A stretch of 64,000 nucleotides of DNA from JALSRK01 sp964461995 (GCA_964461995.1 CAYWXL010000008.1:38304-102303), one strand, 5' to 3'; positions 8,827 to 17,422 are shown, counted from the first letter of the stretch. Numbers and translations are program-made. Notes: generated by a model from the letters alone, not told the origin.

Positions 8827-9747
8827 ATGGAGCTGCTGCTGACCATTTGCCTCTTCTTGATGTTGACGGTGACGCTCACGTTCGTCGGTATGAAGTTGTG
8901 GGTGCGCCCGAAGGAGGCCATCGACCGCGTGACCGGAGCGACGGTGACGGTCAGCGAACAACCCGAAACGCACCCGAGTCTGGTGTTCCGGGACCTGATT
9001 TCCAAACTGGGATCCGTATTGCCGGCCTCCCCGCGGGACGTGGGGATCGTCCGCCGGCGGCTGATCAGGGCGGGCTATCGCGGGCCGAATGCTCTGAAGG
9101 TTCTTTACGGGACGAAAGTTCTGTTCGGCATCCTGTTGCCGGTTGTGGTGGGCATCGCGGTGGCCGGTTCTCCGGGCGATCCCGCTAACAAAACACTGGC
9201 CGTCATTGCGGCGGCGGCGATCGGCTTTTTCGGCCCGAACGAGTACGTGAGGCTCCGGGCGAAAAAACGCCAAAAGGAGATCCGGAAGGGTCTGCCGAAC
9301 GCACTGGATCTGATGGTTGTGTGCGTGGAGTCGGGGCTTGGTTTGGACCAGGCGATTCTGCAGGTCGCCAAGGAGCTGGAAAAGGCCCACCCGCCGATCG
9401 CCGAGGAGTTCGGCCTGGTCAACCTGGAGCTGAAGGCGGGTAAGCGGAGAGCCGAGGCGTTACGGAATCTGGCCGAACGGACCGCCGTGGACGATCTGAA
9501 GAAATTGGTGGCGGTCCTGATTCAGGCGGACCGCTTCGGCACTGGAATCGCCCAGAGCTTGCGGGCTCACTCAGACTTCATGCGGGTACAGGCCCGACAG
9601 GCGGCCGAGGAGAAGGCCGCCAAGCTGGGCGTGAAGCTGGTTTTCCCGATCTTCTTCTGTATCTTGCCGTCGCTGTTTGTGGTGACGGTTGGACCGGTGA
9701 TCGTACGGATCATGCGGGACTTGCTCCCGATGATGAACAACATGTAG
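8827..9747 (+). CDS. tadC: Tad inner-membrane platform protein TadC
   Basis: Second GspF-domain platform protein (306 aa). Helices occur at ~3-20, ~92-135 and ~275-300. The core carries RKGLPNALDLMVVCVESGLGLDQAIL and DRFGTGIAQSLRAHSDFMR, typical of TadC. The ATG at 8827 is preferred to the GTG at 8821, since GAGGTG (8816-8821) would then be spaced 5 nt away. It is the last recognisable tad gene; no TadD lipoprotein, Flp prepilin or TadE/F pseudopilin follows in the window. Confidence 0.92.
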   Translation: MELLLTICLFLMLTVTLTFVGMKLWVRPKEAIDRVTGATVTVSEQPETHPSLVFRDLISKLGSVLPASPRDVGIVRRRLIRAGYRGPNALKVLYGTKVLFGILLPVVVGIAVAGSPGDPANKTLAVIAAAAIGFFGPNEYVRLRAKKRQKEIRKGLPNALDLMVVCVESGLGLDQAILQVAKELEKAHPPIAEEFGLVNLELKAGKRRAEALRNLAERTAVDDLKKLVAVLIQADRFGTGIAQSLRAHSDFMRVQARQAAEEKAAKLGVKLVFPIFFCILPSLFVVTVGPVIVRIMRDLLPMMNNM

Positions 9748-9749
9748 CG

Positions 9750-9769
9750 CTGGCGCGTTGAAGCGCCGG
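9750..9769 (+). other. Hairpin just after tadC
   Basis: CTGGCGC and GCGCCGG can form a 7-bp stem around a 6-nt loop, starting two bases after the tadC stop. There is no U-run, so it is more likely a 3'-end stabilising structure or attenuator than an intrinsic terminator. The call rests on the base pairing alone. Confidence 0.35.
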
Positions 9770-9794
9770 CGGGCGGCTGCCGGCCTCCGGAGGG

Positions 9795-9819
9795 TCCGGC
9801 GACGGGCTCCGGCGACGGG
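9795..9819 (+). repeat. Tandem duplication of a 12-nt unit
   Basis: TCCGGCGACGGG occurs at 9795-9806 and again at 9808-9819, one base apart (13-nt period). It is non-coding, lying between tadC and the 32-codon gene. It is probably a simple slippage duplication. Confidence 0.5.
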
Positions 9820-9863
9820 GGCCAGGGAGAGAGTTCGAATCTTGGTGCGAAAGGAGAACGACG

Positions 9864-9962
9864 ATGGATACGACGATGATTCGGATCATTTGCGCAGTGC
9901 TGGCGGTTCTGTTCTTGGGGCTGATCGTGCTGCGCCGTCGGAAGAACGCGGACGCCGAATGA
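9864..9962 (+). CDS. 32-residue single-pass membrane peptide
   Basis: A 33-codon gene that length-filtered gene calling would miss. A strong ribosome-binding site (AAGGAGAA, 9851-9858) lies 5 nt before the ATG. The product has a short polar N-terminus (MDTTMIR), one uninterrupted hydrophobic helix (IICAVLAVLFLGLIVL, residues 8-23) and a positively charged tail (RRRKNADAE), so it should insert with the tail in the cytoplasm. It lies between tadC and the TIGR03437 propeller gene in the same direction. No prepilin cleavage motif (G/A followed by EY or TAxEY) is visible, so it is not an obvious Flp pilin. Function is unknown; a small regulatory or structural subunit of the Tad machine is possible. 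Confidence 0.6.
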   Translation: MDTTMIRIICAVLAVLFLGLIVLRRRKNADAE

Positions 9963-10045
9963 GGCGTCCACGGCAACGGGCCGGGGGCGCGCCGGCGCCT
10001 CCGGTCTCGTAGGAACGAATCTCAAGGCAGTCTGGAGTTTAGGTT

Positions 10046-13000
10046 ATGGAACGGAAGTCAAGGAGGTTGATCACCGCGCTTTGCGCCTGGCTGGCTGCGG
10101 CCGCCCTCTCCGCCCCTGCTTGGGGCGGCACTTTCGGCGAGGTCGTGGCCATCGGGGGGCACGCCTCCGATATAGCGCTGGACGAGGCGCGAGGAGTGCT
10201 CTACGTCGCCAACTTCACGGCGAACCGCATCGACGTGGTGCCGCTTGAGAGCCGCCGCGTGGAGACATCGATGAGCGTGGCTGCGCAGCCGAGCTCGATT
10301 GCGTTGTCCCCGGACGGCCGCTATCTCGTAGTGGCCCACTACGGGAACTTCGAGCCGCCGGCTTCGGCCACCAACGCACTGACCGTGATTGACCTGGAGA
10401 CCCGCGGCAAACAGACTTATGCGCTGGGGTCGCCGGCGCTCGGGGTAGCCTTTGGTCGCGGCAGCCGCGCGCTCGTGGTGACCACCACCGACTTCCTGTT
10501 GTTTGACCCGGTCTCCGGCGCCATCGATTCTTTGGGGACCATTTCGGAACTCGCGGCGACCAGCTTGCCGGTTCCCCCGGTGAATTTCCCGCCGCAGATC
10601 GTGGCTACGTCGCTGAACGTTTCCGGCGACGGCATGAAGATCTATGGGCTTACGGACACGTTTGAATTCGGCTACGACGTGCGCTCGGGCTGGTTGCGGA
10701 TCCTCAACTATACTTCGGTGCCGCCGCAAGGCCCGCGCGTCGTGAGCGTCAACCAGGACGGCTCGAAGTACCTAGCCGGCTGGACGTTGCACGGCACGAA
10801 CATCTGGAACCCAGGGTTCGGCGTGTGGAACCTGGCGCAGTTTCCCGACGCCGAGGGGTTGCTGCACGTCGGCAGCCATGCGATCGATGATTCCCGAGGT
10901 CGGATTTACGCCCAGGTGACGACCGCTTCAACGGCCAACGACAAGAACCGGCCAGCAATCCTTCAAGTGCTCCGGAGCGACAACCTTGCTGTCCTGGAGC
11001 GGTTGCGGCTGCCGGAGAACCTGGCCGGCAAGAGCCTGCTGAGCTCGGATCGCAAGACCATGTACTCGATCTCCGACAGCGGCGTGCTGATCCTGCCGAT
11101 CGGCGACCTGGACAAGCTGCCGCGGGTTAAGACCGACCGGAAGCAGTTGTTGTTCGAGGGTAGTTTCTGCGACCGTTCCGTTCAGGTGCAGGAGTTCCGA
11201 ATTTATGACCCGAGCGGGCGGCAGACGGACTTCTCGCTGTCGGTCTCGACGCCGGGCATCTCGGTGCGGCCGACGAACGGGACAACGCCGGCGACGATCA
11301 CCGTGGAAGTGGACCCGGCCGCTTTCCAGCTCGTTTCGGGAACGGCCGAGGCCTTCATTGAGATCTCTTCCAGCGCGGCGATCAACGTACCCGACCCCGT
11401 CCGTGTCCTGGTGCACACTCCGGAACCGGACCAACGCGGGACGGTGGTAAGCGTGCCAGGAAAGCTGGTGGACGTGCTGGCGGATCCCACGCGGGACCGG
11501 TTTTACATTTTGCGGCAAGACACGAACGAAGTCTTGGTCTTCGACGGCGCCAGCTACCGGCAGATCGCCGCCTTGCCTACTGGGAACACGCCGACGCAGA
11601 TGGCAATCACGTTCGACCGGCGTTGGCTCCTGGTGGGCCATGACAACTCCCAGTACGTGGCCGTCTACGACCTGGAGACGCTTCAGCCGTCGATGCCGAT
11701 CTTGACGCCTGGGGGCCATTATCCCCGCTCTGTGGCGGCTTCCGGCAACGCAATCCTGACGGCGAACCGAAGCGCCAGCGGAACCCACACGATCGACCGG
11801 GTCGATCTGTTTGCCCGCCGGGCAGTGGAGCTGCCAAGTCTCGGCGTGTATGCGAACGACATCGACGACCGGACCGTGATGGTGGCCTCGCCGAATGGCG
11901 CATCGATCCTCATTGCTATGGCCAACGGCACGGTGATGCTGTACGACGCCAACGCGGACACTTTCACGATCTCGCGTCAGGACACCGACGAGTTGAGCGG
12001 CGCCTACGCCGCCTCCGCGTTTGGCCAGTACGTGGTGGGCAACCGGCTCATGAACGCTTCGCTGGTCACTACCAGTCTCATGGAGACGGGAACCGGCGCG
12101 CCTTCTGGATTCGCGTTTGTCGATGACGTGGGGATCCGCACGACGGCTCCTGATGCGTCCTCTCCGGGCGTAATTCAGCGGGTGGACATTCAGACCGGCC
12201 AGGGAACCGGCGCGACCCGGATGGCGGAAGCGCCGTTGCTCGGCGATGAATCGTTCCCGTTCACCCGAACGCTGGCGCCGCTGTATGGACGCAAGGTGAT
12301 CATCAGCCTGACCCGGTCCGGCTTCACCGTGCTGCCCTGGAACTACGATGCCAGCGTCGCCCCGCCGAAGATCGGAGCGGTGGTGAACGCCGCCGACTAT
12401 ACTGAGCCGGTGGCGCCGGGCGGCCTCATCAGCATCTTCGGCGAGAACCTCAGCCCGACCAACGAGGCCACCAGCCAGATCCCGCTGCCGACCGCTTTGG
12501 GCAATAGCTGCTTGACGGTGAACGGTGTGCCGGTGCCGGTGCTCTTCGTCTCACCAACCCAGATCAATGCGCAACTGCCGTTCGAAGTGCTCGGTGACAC
12601 GACGCTGATCCTGCGGACGCCGGGCGGCGTCAGCGACAGCTTCAAGTTCACCATTCAACCTGCGGCTCCCGCTGTCTTCTCGCACGGCGTGCCGGGCACG
12701 ACACAGGTCTATCCGACGATCGTCCGGGCCAAGAATGGCCAGATCGTGACCGATGCAAACCCGATTCACCGTGAGGAGATGATCACCATCTACTTGACGG
12801 GGTTGGGGCCGACCATTCCCTACGTCAAAGAAGGGAATCCGGCTCCGTCCGACCCGCCGGCCGAGGTATTGATCCCGGTCGAGCTGCACATCGGACCGAC
12901 TGGGCTGCCGGTGAGCTTCGCCGGCCTGGCTCCAGGACAAGTGGGCGTCTACCAGATCAACGCGTATGTGCCCTGGTGGACGCCGAAGGGAGACAGGCAG

Positions 13001-13060
13001 CCGCTGGTGATCAGCCAGGGCGCGAGCACGACGACGGTGTATGTGCGGGTCGTAGACTAA
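10046..13060 (+). CDS. Secreted beta-propeller protein with C-terminal TIGR03437 domain
   Basis: A 1004-residue exported protein. The signal peptide (residues 1-27, cleavage near APAWG-GT) is followed by YVTN-type propeller repeats (for example DIALDEARGVLYVANFTANRIDVV and SIALSPDGRYLVVAHY, ~40-350), an Ig-like segment (~365-450), a second propeller set (~460-760), and a C-terminal ~230-residue TIGR03437 domain recognised by GGLISIFGENLSP, VNGVPVPVLFVSPTQINAQLP and EMITIYLTGLGP. TIGR03437 is an acidobacterial family of C-terminal domains in secreted proteins; its role is unknown. The gene follows the Tad genes and could be a Tad-associated surface protein, although nothing in sequence proves linkage. 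Confidence 0.85.
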   Translation: MERKSRRLITALCAWLAAAALSAPAWGGTFGEVVAIGGHASDIALDEARGVLYVANFTANRIDVVPLESRRVETSMSVAAQPSSIALSPDGRYLVVAHYGNFEPPASATNALTVIDLETRGKQTYALGSPALGVAFGRGSRALVVTTTDFLLFDPVSGAIDSLGTISELAATSLPVPPVNFPPQIVATSLNVSGDGMKIYGLTDTFEFGYDVRSGWLRILNYTSVPPQGPRVVSVNQDGSKYLAGWTLHGTNIWNPGFGVWNLAQFPDAEGLLHVGSHAIDDSRGRIYAQVTTASTANDKNRPAILQVLRSDNLAVLERLRLPENLAGKSLLSSDRKTMYSISDSGVLILPIGDLDKLPRVKTDRKQLLFEGSFCDRSVQVQEFRIYDPSGRQTDFSLSVSTPGISVRPTNGTTPATITVEVDPAAFQLVSGTAEAFIEISSSAAINVPDPVRVLVHTPEPDQRGTVVSVPGKLVDVLADPTRDRFYILRQDTNEVLVFDGASYRQIAALPTGNTPTQMAITFDRRWLLVGHDNSQYVAVYDLETLQPSMPILTPGGHYPRSVAASGNAILTANRSASGTHTIDRVDLFARRAVELPSLGVYANDIDDRTVMVASPNGASILIAMANGTVMLYDANADTFTISRQDTDELSGAYAASAFGQYVVGNRLMNASLVTTSLMETGTGAPSGFAFVDDVGIRTTAPDASSPGVIQRVDIQTGQGTGATRMAEAPLLGDESFPFTRTLAPLYGRKVIISLTRSGFTVLPWNYDASVAPPKIGAVVNAADYTEPVAPGGLISIFGENLSPTNEATSQIPLPTALGNSCLTVNGVPVPVLFVSPTQINAQLPFEVLGDTTLILRTPGGVSDSFKFTIQPAAPAVFSHGVPGTTQVYPTIVRAKNGQIVTDANPIHREEMITIYLTGLGPTIPYVKEGNPAPSDPPAEVLIPVELHIGPTGLPVSFAGLAPGQVGVYQINAYVPWWTPKGDRQPLVISQGASTTTVYVRVVD

Positions 13061-13099
13061 CAGTCTGGCCGGCCCGGTGCCGGCGGTGGAAGGTTGAAG

Positions 13100-13759
13100 A
13101 TGCGCAAGGCTACAGTCAAAACGCGGATAGTGTGTCTGATGGTTCTGATGACAGCGGCGGGCTCGGCGGCGGCCCAGCAGGGAAGTTGGGCCCTGGGCTT
13201 CGGCGGCGGCGGGAGTTTCTACTTCGACAAGAGCTTCACCGCCCCGCCGGGCTCGGCGGAGGCCGGTTTCGAAAGCAGTTTCGCCGCTGGAGCATGGCTG
13301 ACGCAGGACCTCTACGGGAAGATTGGCGGTGAGATCCGCTACGCCTTCCAGCAAAACAGTTTGCGGCTCAAAGCTGGGGGGCAGGACGTCACCATGGACG
13401 GCCGCTCCCATGCTTTCGCGTACAGCCTGCATTTGCACTTCACCGGCCGCGATAGCGGCGTGCGGCCTTACGTGGCAGTGGGCGGCGGCATGAAACAATA
13501 TGCCGGAACCGGCACGGAGAATCCGACCCAGCCACTGCAAGACTACGCGATCCTTACCCGGACTTCGGAATGGAAGCCTCTCGCCGTCTTCGGCGTGGGA
13601 ATCAAGTTTCGGGCCGGGAACCATGTGCGTTTCCGGGTCGAGGTGTTGGACTGGATGACGCCGTTTCCGAAAGAGGTGATTTATCCAGCGCCGAGCGCCG
13701 ACCTCGGCGGGTGGATCCACAACCTCGCGCCTATGGTCGGCGTCAGTTTCGTGTTCTGA
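13100..13759 (+). CDS. Outer-membrane beta-barrel protein (OmpA/porin-like N-terminal barrel)
   Basis: A 219-residue protein with a signal peptide (residues ~1-25, ending AAAQQ) and alternating aromatic/glycine beta-strands (WALGFGGGGSFYF, YGKIGGEIRYAF, HAFAYSLHLHF, VRPYVAVGGGM) ending in the outer-membrane C-terminal signature GVSFVF. An eight-stranded barrel is likely. The ATG at 13100 is chosen over the TTG at 13094 because GGAAGG lies 7 nt upstream. It follows the propeller gene by 39 nt and is closed by a terminator at 13778, so the two probably form one transcript. Confidence 0.75.
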   Translation: MRKATVKTRIVCLMVLMTAAGSAAAQQGSWALGFGGGGSFYFDKSFTAPPGSAEAGFESSFAAGAWLTQDLYGKIGGEIRYAFQQNSLRLKAGGQDVTMDGRSHAFAYSLHLHFTGRDSGVRPYVAVGGGMKQYAGTGTENPTQPLQDYAILTRTSEWKPLAVFGVGIKFRAGNHVRFRVEVLDWMTPFPKEVIYPAPSADLGGWIHNLAPMVGVSFVF

Positions 13760-13777
13760 GCGGATCGGGGGATGCCG

Positions 13778-13813
13778 TCAGCGCCCGTAGGAACGGGCGC
13801 TGATACGATTTTT
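13778..13813 (+). terminator. Rho-independent terminator after the barrel gene
   Basis: A perfect 11-bp stem (TCAGCGCCCGT with ACGGGCGCTGA, arms 13778-13788 and 13793-13803) closes on an AGGA tetraloop and is followed after five bases by a run of five T. It lies 19 nt after the barrel-protein stop. Because it separates the transcripts, it argues against the ATG at 13772 as the cytochrome start. Confidence 0.8.
13801..13809 (+). promoter_or_regulatory. Predicted extended -10 for a leaderless cytochrome transcript
   Basis: TGATACGAT is a TGn-extended -10 (hexamer TACGAT at 13804-13809) that ends 7 nt before the ATG at 13817. Transcription would then start at or next to the start codon. No Shine-Dalgarno sequence is present. 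It overlaps the descending arm of the terminator. Confidence 0.4.
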
Positions 13814-13816
13814 CGG

Positions 13817-16294
13817 ATGGGGTTTGCCGGGGGATGCGGAGGGTCCCGTTTCCTCCTGATGGTGGCGGCGGCGCTGCTAGTGGGTCGGGCGCCTACGGCG
13901 CAAAGCCGCCCCGGCGGGTTTCAATGGAGCGGTACGGGGTGTACCGCCGCAGCCTGCCATGCCTCGATCGCGCCGATCCGCCGGCCGCAAAGCGCAATGT
14001 TCCGGAAGATAATGGAACGCGGCCGGGTGTGGGGAGACCCTGACGACTGCATCGTCTGCCACGGCGGCGACCCCGCCGGAAGTACAGCGGATGCAGCCCA
14101 CCGTGGCTCGGTCGAAACGGTGAGCGGAGCCGAAGGGCCGGATGGCTTTTACCCCGATCCCGCCTCGCCCTGGGTGAACGGCAAGTCTTGCGGCCAATGC
14201 CACGCCGAGCTGGTTCGCGCCCAGTGGAACAGCCTCATGATGACGGAGACGGGCAAAATCCAGGGTACGACATGGGCGTTTGGTTCCCTGGAGGGTTATG
14301 AGCACCGCTGGGCCAACTATGACGGCCGGAACCCGGCCAACGCTTCTGAGCGCCTGGGGACGCCAGCCTACCGCGACTACATGGCGAAGAAAGCGGCCGC
14401 GTTTCCAAACGTGTACGTCAGGCGGCAGGAGACGTTGCCGGAGGCGCCTTCGCACGCCGAGCTCGATTCGCTGGCCGATGACCCGCGGAAGGCGGCGTTC
14501 ACGTACGTCCGGGCCGAGTGCCAGCGGTGCCACCTCGGGGTGAAGGGCCGGGCCCGCCGGGGGGACTACCGGGGCATGGGGTGCGGCGCCTGCCACGTTC
14601 CCTACGGCAACGAGGGCTTGTACGAGGGCTCCGACCGCACGATTCCGAAAGACGAGCCGGGCCACCCACTCCTGCACCGCATTCAGGCCACCTCCGACGC
14701 CGTGGTGGAGGCGGGCCGTGTCCGTTACAGCGGCATCCCCGTTGAGACGTGCACCACTCGCCACAATCGCGGCAAGCGCATCGGCGTTTCTTACCAGGGG
14801 CTAATGGAAGCGGCCTGGGACTCTCCGTATACCGAAGGCGGTGGCGGGCAGATCGCGCTGCACACGAAGCACTACCTGGCGATGACGGAAGACGTCCACT
14901 ACCGCAAGGGCATGCTCTGCCAGGACTGCCACACTTCGGGCGACGTGCACGGCGACGGGTTCATCGCAGGCTCGAATCTGGCAGCCGTGGAGGTTGAATG
15001 CGCGGACTGTCACGGCACCCCAGACCGCTATTCCTGGGAACTGCCCCTCGGCTTCGGCGACGAGAACGGTCCGGGCGCGGCGATCGGTCCACCGCGGGAA
15101 ACAGCCCGGAGTCTGCCGGCACATCTCGAACGCGGCGCTGTCGCGGAGGCGCCTGGCGGCTGGCTCTTGACGGCGCGCGGGAACCCGATGCCGGAGGTCG
15201 TGCGGAGCGGGGACCTTGTTGTGGTCCATACCGCTGCGGGAAAGGTTCTCCAGATCGAGCCGCTGAAGGCGAAGGCAGCGAGGGGTGCGCTTCCGCCGGC
15301 CGCCCGGGTGGCAATGGAAAACATCGGGCGCCACATCGAGAAGATGGAGTGCCATGCATGCCACGCCTCTTGGGCGCCCCAGTGTTATGGGTGCCACGTG
15401 AAGATCGACTATTCGTCCGGGAAGCGGAGCTTCGACTGGGTGGCGGCCGGACAGCGCCACGCGACGCCTGCGGGCCGGACCGCCGAGGGCGAAGCCGACT
15501 TCCAGACGACGATTCCCGGCGAAGTGACCGAACGGCGCTCCTACATGCGGTGGGAGGATCCGGCTCTTGGCGTAAACGGGGAAGGGCGCGTGACTCCGAT
15601 CATCCCTGGCTGCCAGGTCTCGGTGACGATCATCGGACGAGACGGCGAGGAGATTGTCCGGAACCACATCTTCCGCACGCTGCCCCACAGCGAGGGCGCC
15701 GGGTCGGAGGGGCAGCTCGGCAGCGACATGAGTCCGGTGCAGCCGCATACGATCGGCCGGGCGCGGTCCTGTGAATCCTGCCACGGCTCGGAAAAGGCGA
15801 TGGGATATGGCATCGGCGGAGGGCGGCTGAACCGGGCGTGGAACCGGCCGGCGGTGGTGGATCTGAGAACCGCGGTCGGCGAAGTGATCCCGCAGCGCGC
15901 GCGGCTGCAGATCGAAGCGATCCCCGGGCTGCAGCGCGACTGGTCCGCAGTGGTGACTCCGGAGGGCGTCCAATTGCAGACCGTCGGCCACCATTTTCCT
16001 GGCTCCGGACCCTTGAGTAAGGGGCAACGGCGTGTGATGGACCGGCGAAACGTGTGCCTCGGGTGCCACCAGGAGATCCCCGCCGAGTCGCTGGCGGTCA
16101 GCCTCATGCACCACGCGGCGGCAAGCGCTGGCCTGCTTCCGGTGTCGCGGGGTGAGCATGAGAGGCTGCTTCATTCGTTTCTTCTCATTGCGGCGTGGAC
16201 GCAGATCGTGGGCGGGGCTTTGGCCGCCCTCTGTGTGGGCCTCTTGCTTTGGCGGCGAAAGCGCTCCGGAAGCCGAGAGCTTGCCGGCGGTTGA
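13817..16294 (+). CDS. Membrane-anchored multihaem cytochrome c
   Basis: An 825-residue exported electron-transfer protein. The signal peptide covers ~1-29. Ten canonical CXXCH haem sites are visible in order: CIVCH, CGQCH, CQRCH, CGACH, CQDCH, CADCH, CHACH, CYGCH, CESCH, CLGCH. There is also an N-terminal CX4CH (CTAAACH) and a degenerate CTTRH, which would be the sixth site if the Arg were Cys. A C-terminal helix (FLLIAAWTQIVGGALAALCVGLLLW) followed by RRKR anchors it in the inner membrane facing the periplasm. The family is widespread in respiratory chains of environmental bacteria; its partner is not evident here. The start is placed downstream of the terminator, at the first ATG that gives a normal signal peptide. 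No other electron-transport gene is adjacent. Confidence 0.85.
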   Translation: MGFAGGCGGSRFLLMVAAALLVGRAPTAQSRPGGFQWSGTGCTAAACHASIAPIRRPQSAMFRKIMERGRVWGDPDDCIVCHGGDPAGSTADAAHRGSVETVSGAEGPDGFYPDPASPWVNGKSCGQCHAELVRAQWNSLMMTETGKIQGTTWAFGSLEGYEHRWANYDGRNPANASERLGTPAYRDYMAKKAAAFPNVYVRRQETLPEAPSHAELDSLADDPRKAAFTYVRAECQRCHLGVKGRARRGDYRGMGCGACHVPYGNEGLYEGSDRTIPKDEPGHPLLHRIQATSDAVVEAGRVRYSGIPVETCTTRHNRGKRIGVSYQGLMEAAWDSPYTEGGGGQIALHTKHYLAMTEDVHYRKGMLCQDCHTSGDVHGDGFIAGSNLAAVEVECADCHGTPDRYSWELPLGFGDENGPGAAIGPPRETARSLPAHLERGAVAEAPGGWLLTARGNPMPEVVRSGDLVVVHTAAGKVLQIEPLKAKAARGALPPAARVAMENIGRHIEKMECHACHASWAPQCYGCHVKIDYSSGKRSFDWVAAGQRHATPAGRTAEGEADFQTTIPGEVTERRSYMRWEDPALGVNGEGRVTPIIPGCQVSVTIIGRDGEEIVRNHIFRTLPHSEGAGSEGQLGSDMSPVQPHTIGRARSCESCHGSEKAMGYGIGGGRLNRAWNRPAVVDLRTAVGEVIPQRARLQIEAIPGLQRDWSAVVTPEGVQLQTVGHHFPGSGPLSKGQRRVMDRRNVCLGCHQEIPAESLAVSLMHHAAASAGLLPVSRGEHERLLHSFLLIAAWTQIVGGALAALCVGLLLWRRKRSGSRELAGG

Positions 16295-16353
16295 CGAGGC
16301 GGACCGAGCGGGATATTCGGATAATTTTCTGGTCTGGAGAGCTGGAGTTCGGC

Positions 16354-16359
16354 TATGAT
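16354..16359 (+). promoter_or_regulatory. Possible -10 for the TIGR03435 gene
   Basis: TATGAT (five of six matches to TATAAT) lies 65 nt before the ATG at 16425, in the gap after the cytochrome gene. No convincing -35 is seen at 16-18 nt. The remaining leader is purine-rich. Confidence 0.3.
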
Positions 16360-16424
16360 CAAGGGGAAATAGGGGGCGGTAGCGGCCGGCGAGGCGGGAG
16401 CCGGCTGGGGCCGGAGGGATCGTT

Positions 16425-17411
16425 ATGGCGCGGCAAGCGTTTTTCGGAAGTTCCGGCATCCTGCCGGCGGCGATTCTGGCAGCCGCGGCCGCCTTGGGCT
16501 TCGGCGATACATCCGGGACAAACCCCCGAGCCTGTGGGGGCGCCTTCCAGGAGCCGGCGCAGGTTCAAGAAGGCGAACTAGACGCACTGTTCACCGAATA
16601 CGAGATCCGGCCGCTGCGCGCCCGGCGGTCGAGCGGCATCCAGGGACCACGGGGAGGCAGGGAGCCGATGTGGCCTTCGCCGCCTGTCGCGGACGAGCTG
16701 TACGCCCAGTTCCAGTACGAGCCGCCGTCGTTCGACGGTCCGCGTCCACACCCACGTCCAACGAGTCCGCTGCATCGCCGATATCTCGAGAATGTAAAGC
16801 GTTTTCCGGGATCGGGCCGTTTTTTCTACGTGCAGGGTGACTTGGCGCAGATCGTGGCGCAGGCGTTCCAAGCGGATCTGCACCACTTTTTCGTCCCGCG
16901 GTGGATGGGCGCGGCCCGGTACGAGATCTACTTCGAAGCGTCCAATCCCGGCCACGACTACCGGCTGTTACTGCAGCGGTTGCTCGCTGAGAAGTTTCAG
17001 CTTTCGCATAAGCGGGTGGTGCGTCCCGTTGAGGTTCTCGTGCTCAGGACGCGGACGGGCGAGCCGAGACGGGCGCGTTCGGCGGCGGACTCCTGCCGGG
17101 TGGATCACGCCCCTGAAGCGTTTGCTGGCTCGGGATGGCGTATCCTGCGCTTCCGCGGCTGCGCCATGGGCGAGATCGCTCCATATCTCGGGCGGATTCT
17201 CGGCCGGACTGTCCTCGACGAGACGACGGCCACCGGTCGGTTCGACTTCGAGTTGTCCTGGCAAGGGCAGGATACGGTGCGGTTGCAGCGGCAGCTCGAG
17301 AACAGACTGGGCGTAGCCCTCGCGGTCGAGCAGCGACCTGCCGAGGTGTTCGTAGTCACTGGGGCGCGACAGCTCGAGAAACCGGTGCGCTACAACGCCG
17401 CCACGCGGTGA
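16425..17411 (+). CDS. TIGR03435-family soil acidobacterial protein
   Basis: A 328-residue protein with a hydrophobic N-terminal export signal (~10-28). Its second half follows the TIGR03435 layout: LLLQRLLAEKFQLSHKRVVRPVEV (interrupted here as a pattern, ~185-208), a short conserved segment ending GRTVLDETTATGRFDFELSW (~260-280) and a final LENRLGVALAVEQRPAEVFVV. TIGR03435 proteins are strongly expanded in Solibacter-type acidobacteria and have no assigned function. The N-terminal half is unusually arginine/proline-rich. GGAGGG precedes the ATG. It converges on the P-type ATPase gene with only 11 nt between the stops. Confidence 0.75.
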   Translation: MARQAFFGSSGILPAAILAAAAALGFGDTSGTNPRACGGAFQEPAQVQEGELDALFTEYEIRPLRARRSSGIQGPRGGREPMWPSPPVADELYAQFQYEPPSFDGPRPHPRPTSPLHRRYLENVKRFPGSGRFFYVQGDLAQIVAQAFQADLHHFFVPRWMGAARYEIYFEASNPGHDYRLLLQRLLAEKFQLSHKRVVRPVEVLVLRTRTGEPRRARSAADSCRVDHAPEAFAGSGWRILRFRGCAMGEIAPYLGRILGRTVLDETTATGRFDFELSWQGQDTVRLQRQLENRLGVALAVEQRPAEVFVVTGARQLEKPVRYNAATR

Positions 17412-17422
17412 GTAAGTCTCCC

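Noticed and set aside
9831..9850. GTTCGAATC-like sequence resembling a tRNA T-loop
   Set aside because: The flanking bases (GAGAG and CTTGG) do not pair as a T-stem and no acceptor or anticodon arm surrounds it.
13772..13816. ATG at 13772 as the cytochrome start
   Set aside because: A terminator lies across it and the extra residues disrupt the signal peptide; the ATG at 13817 fits both.
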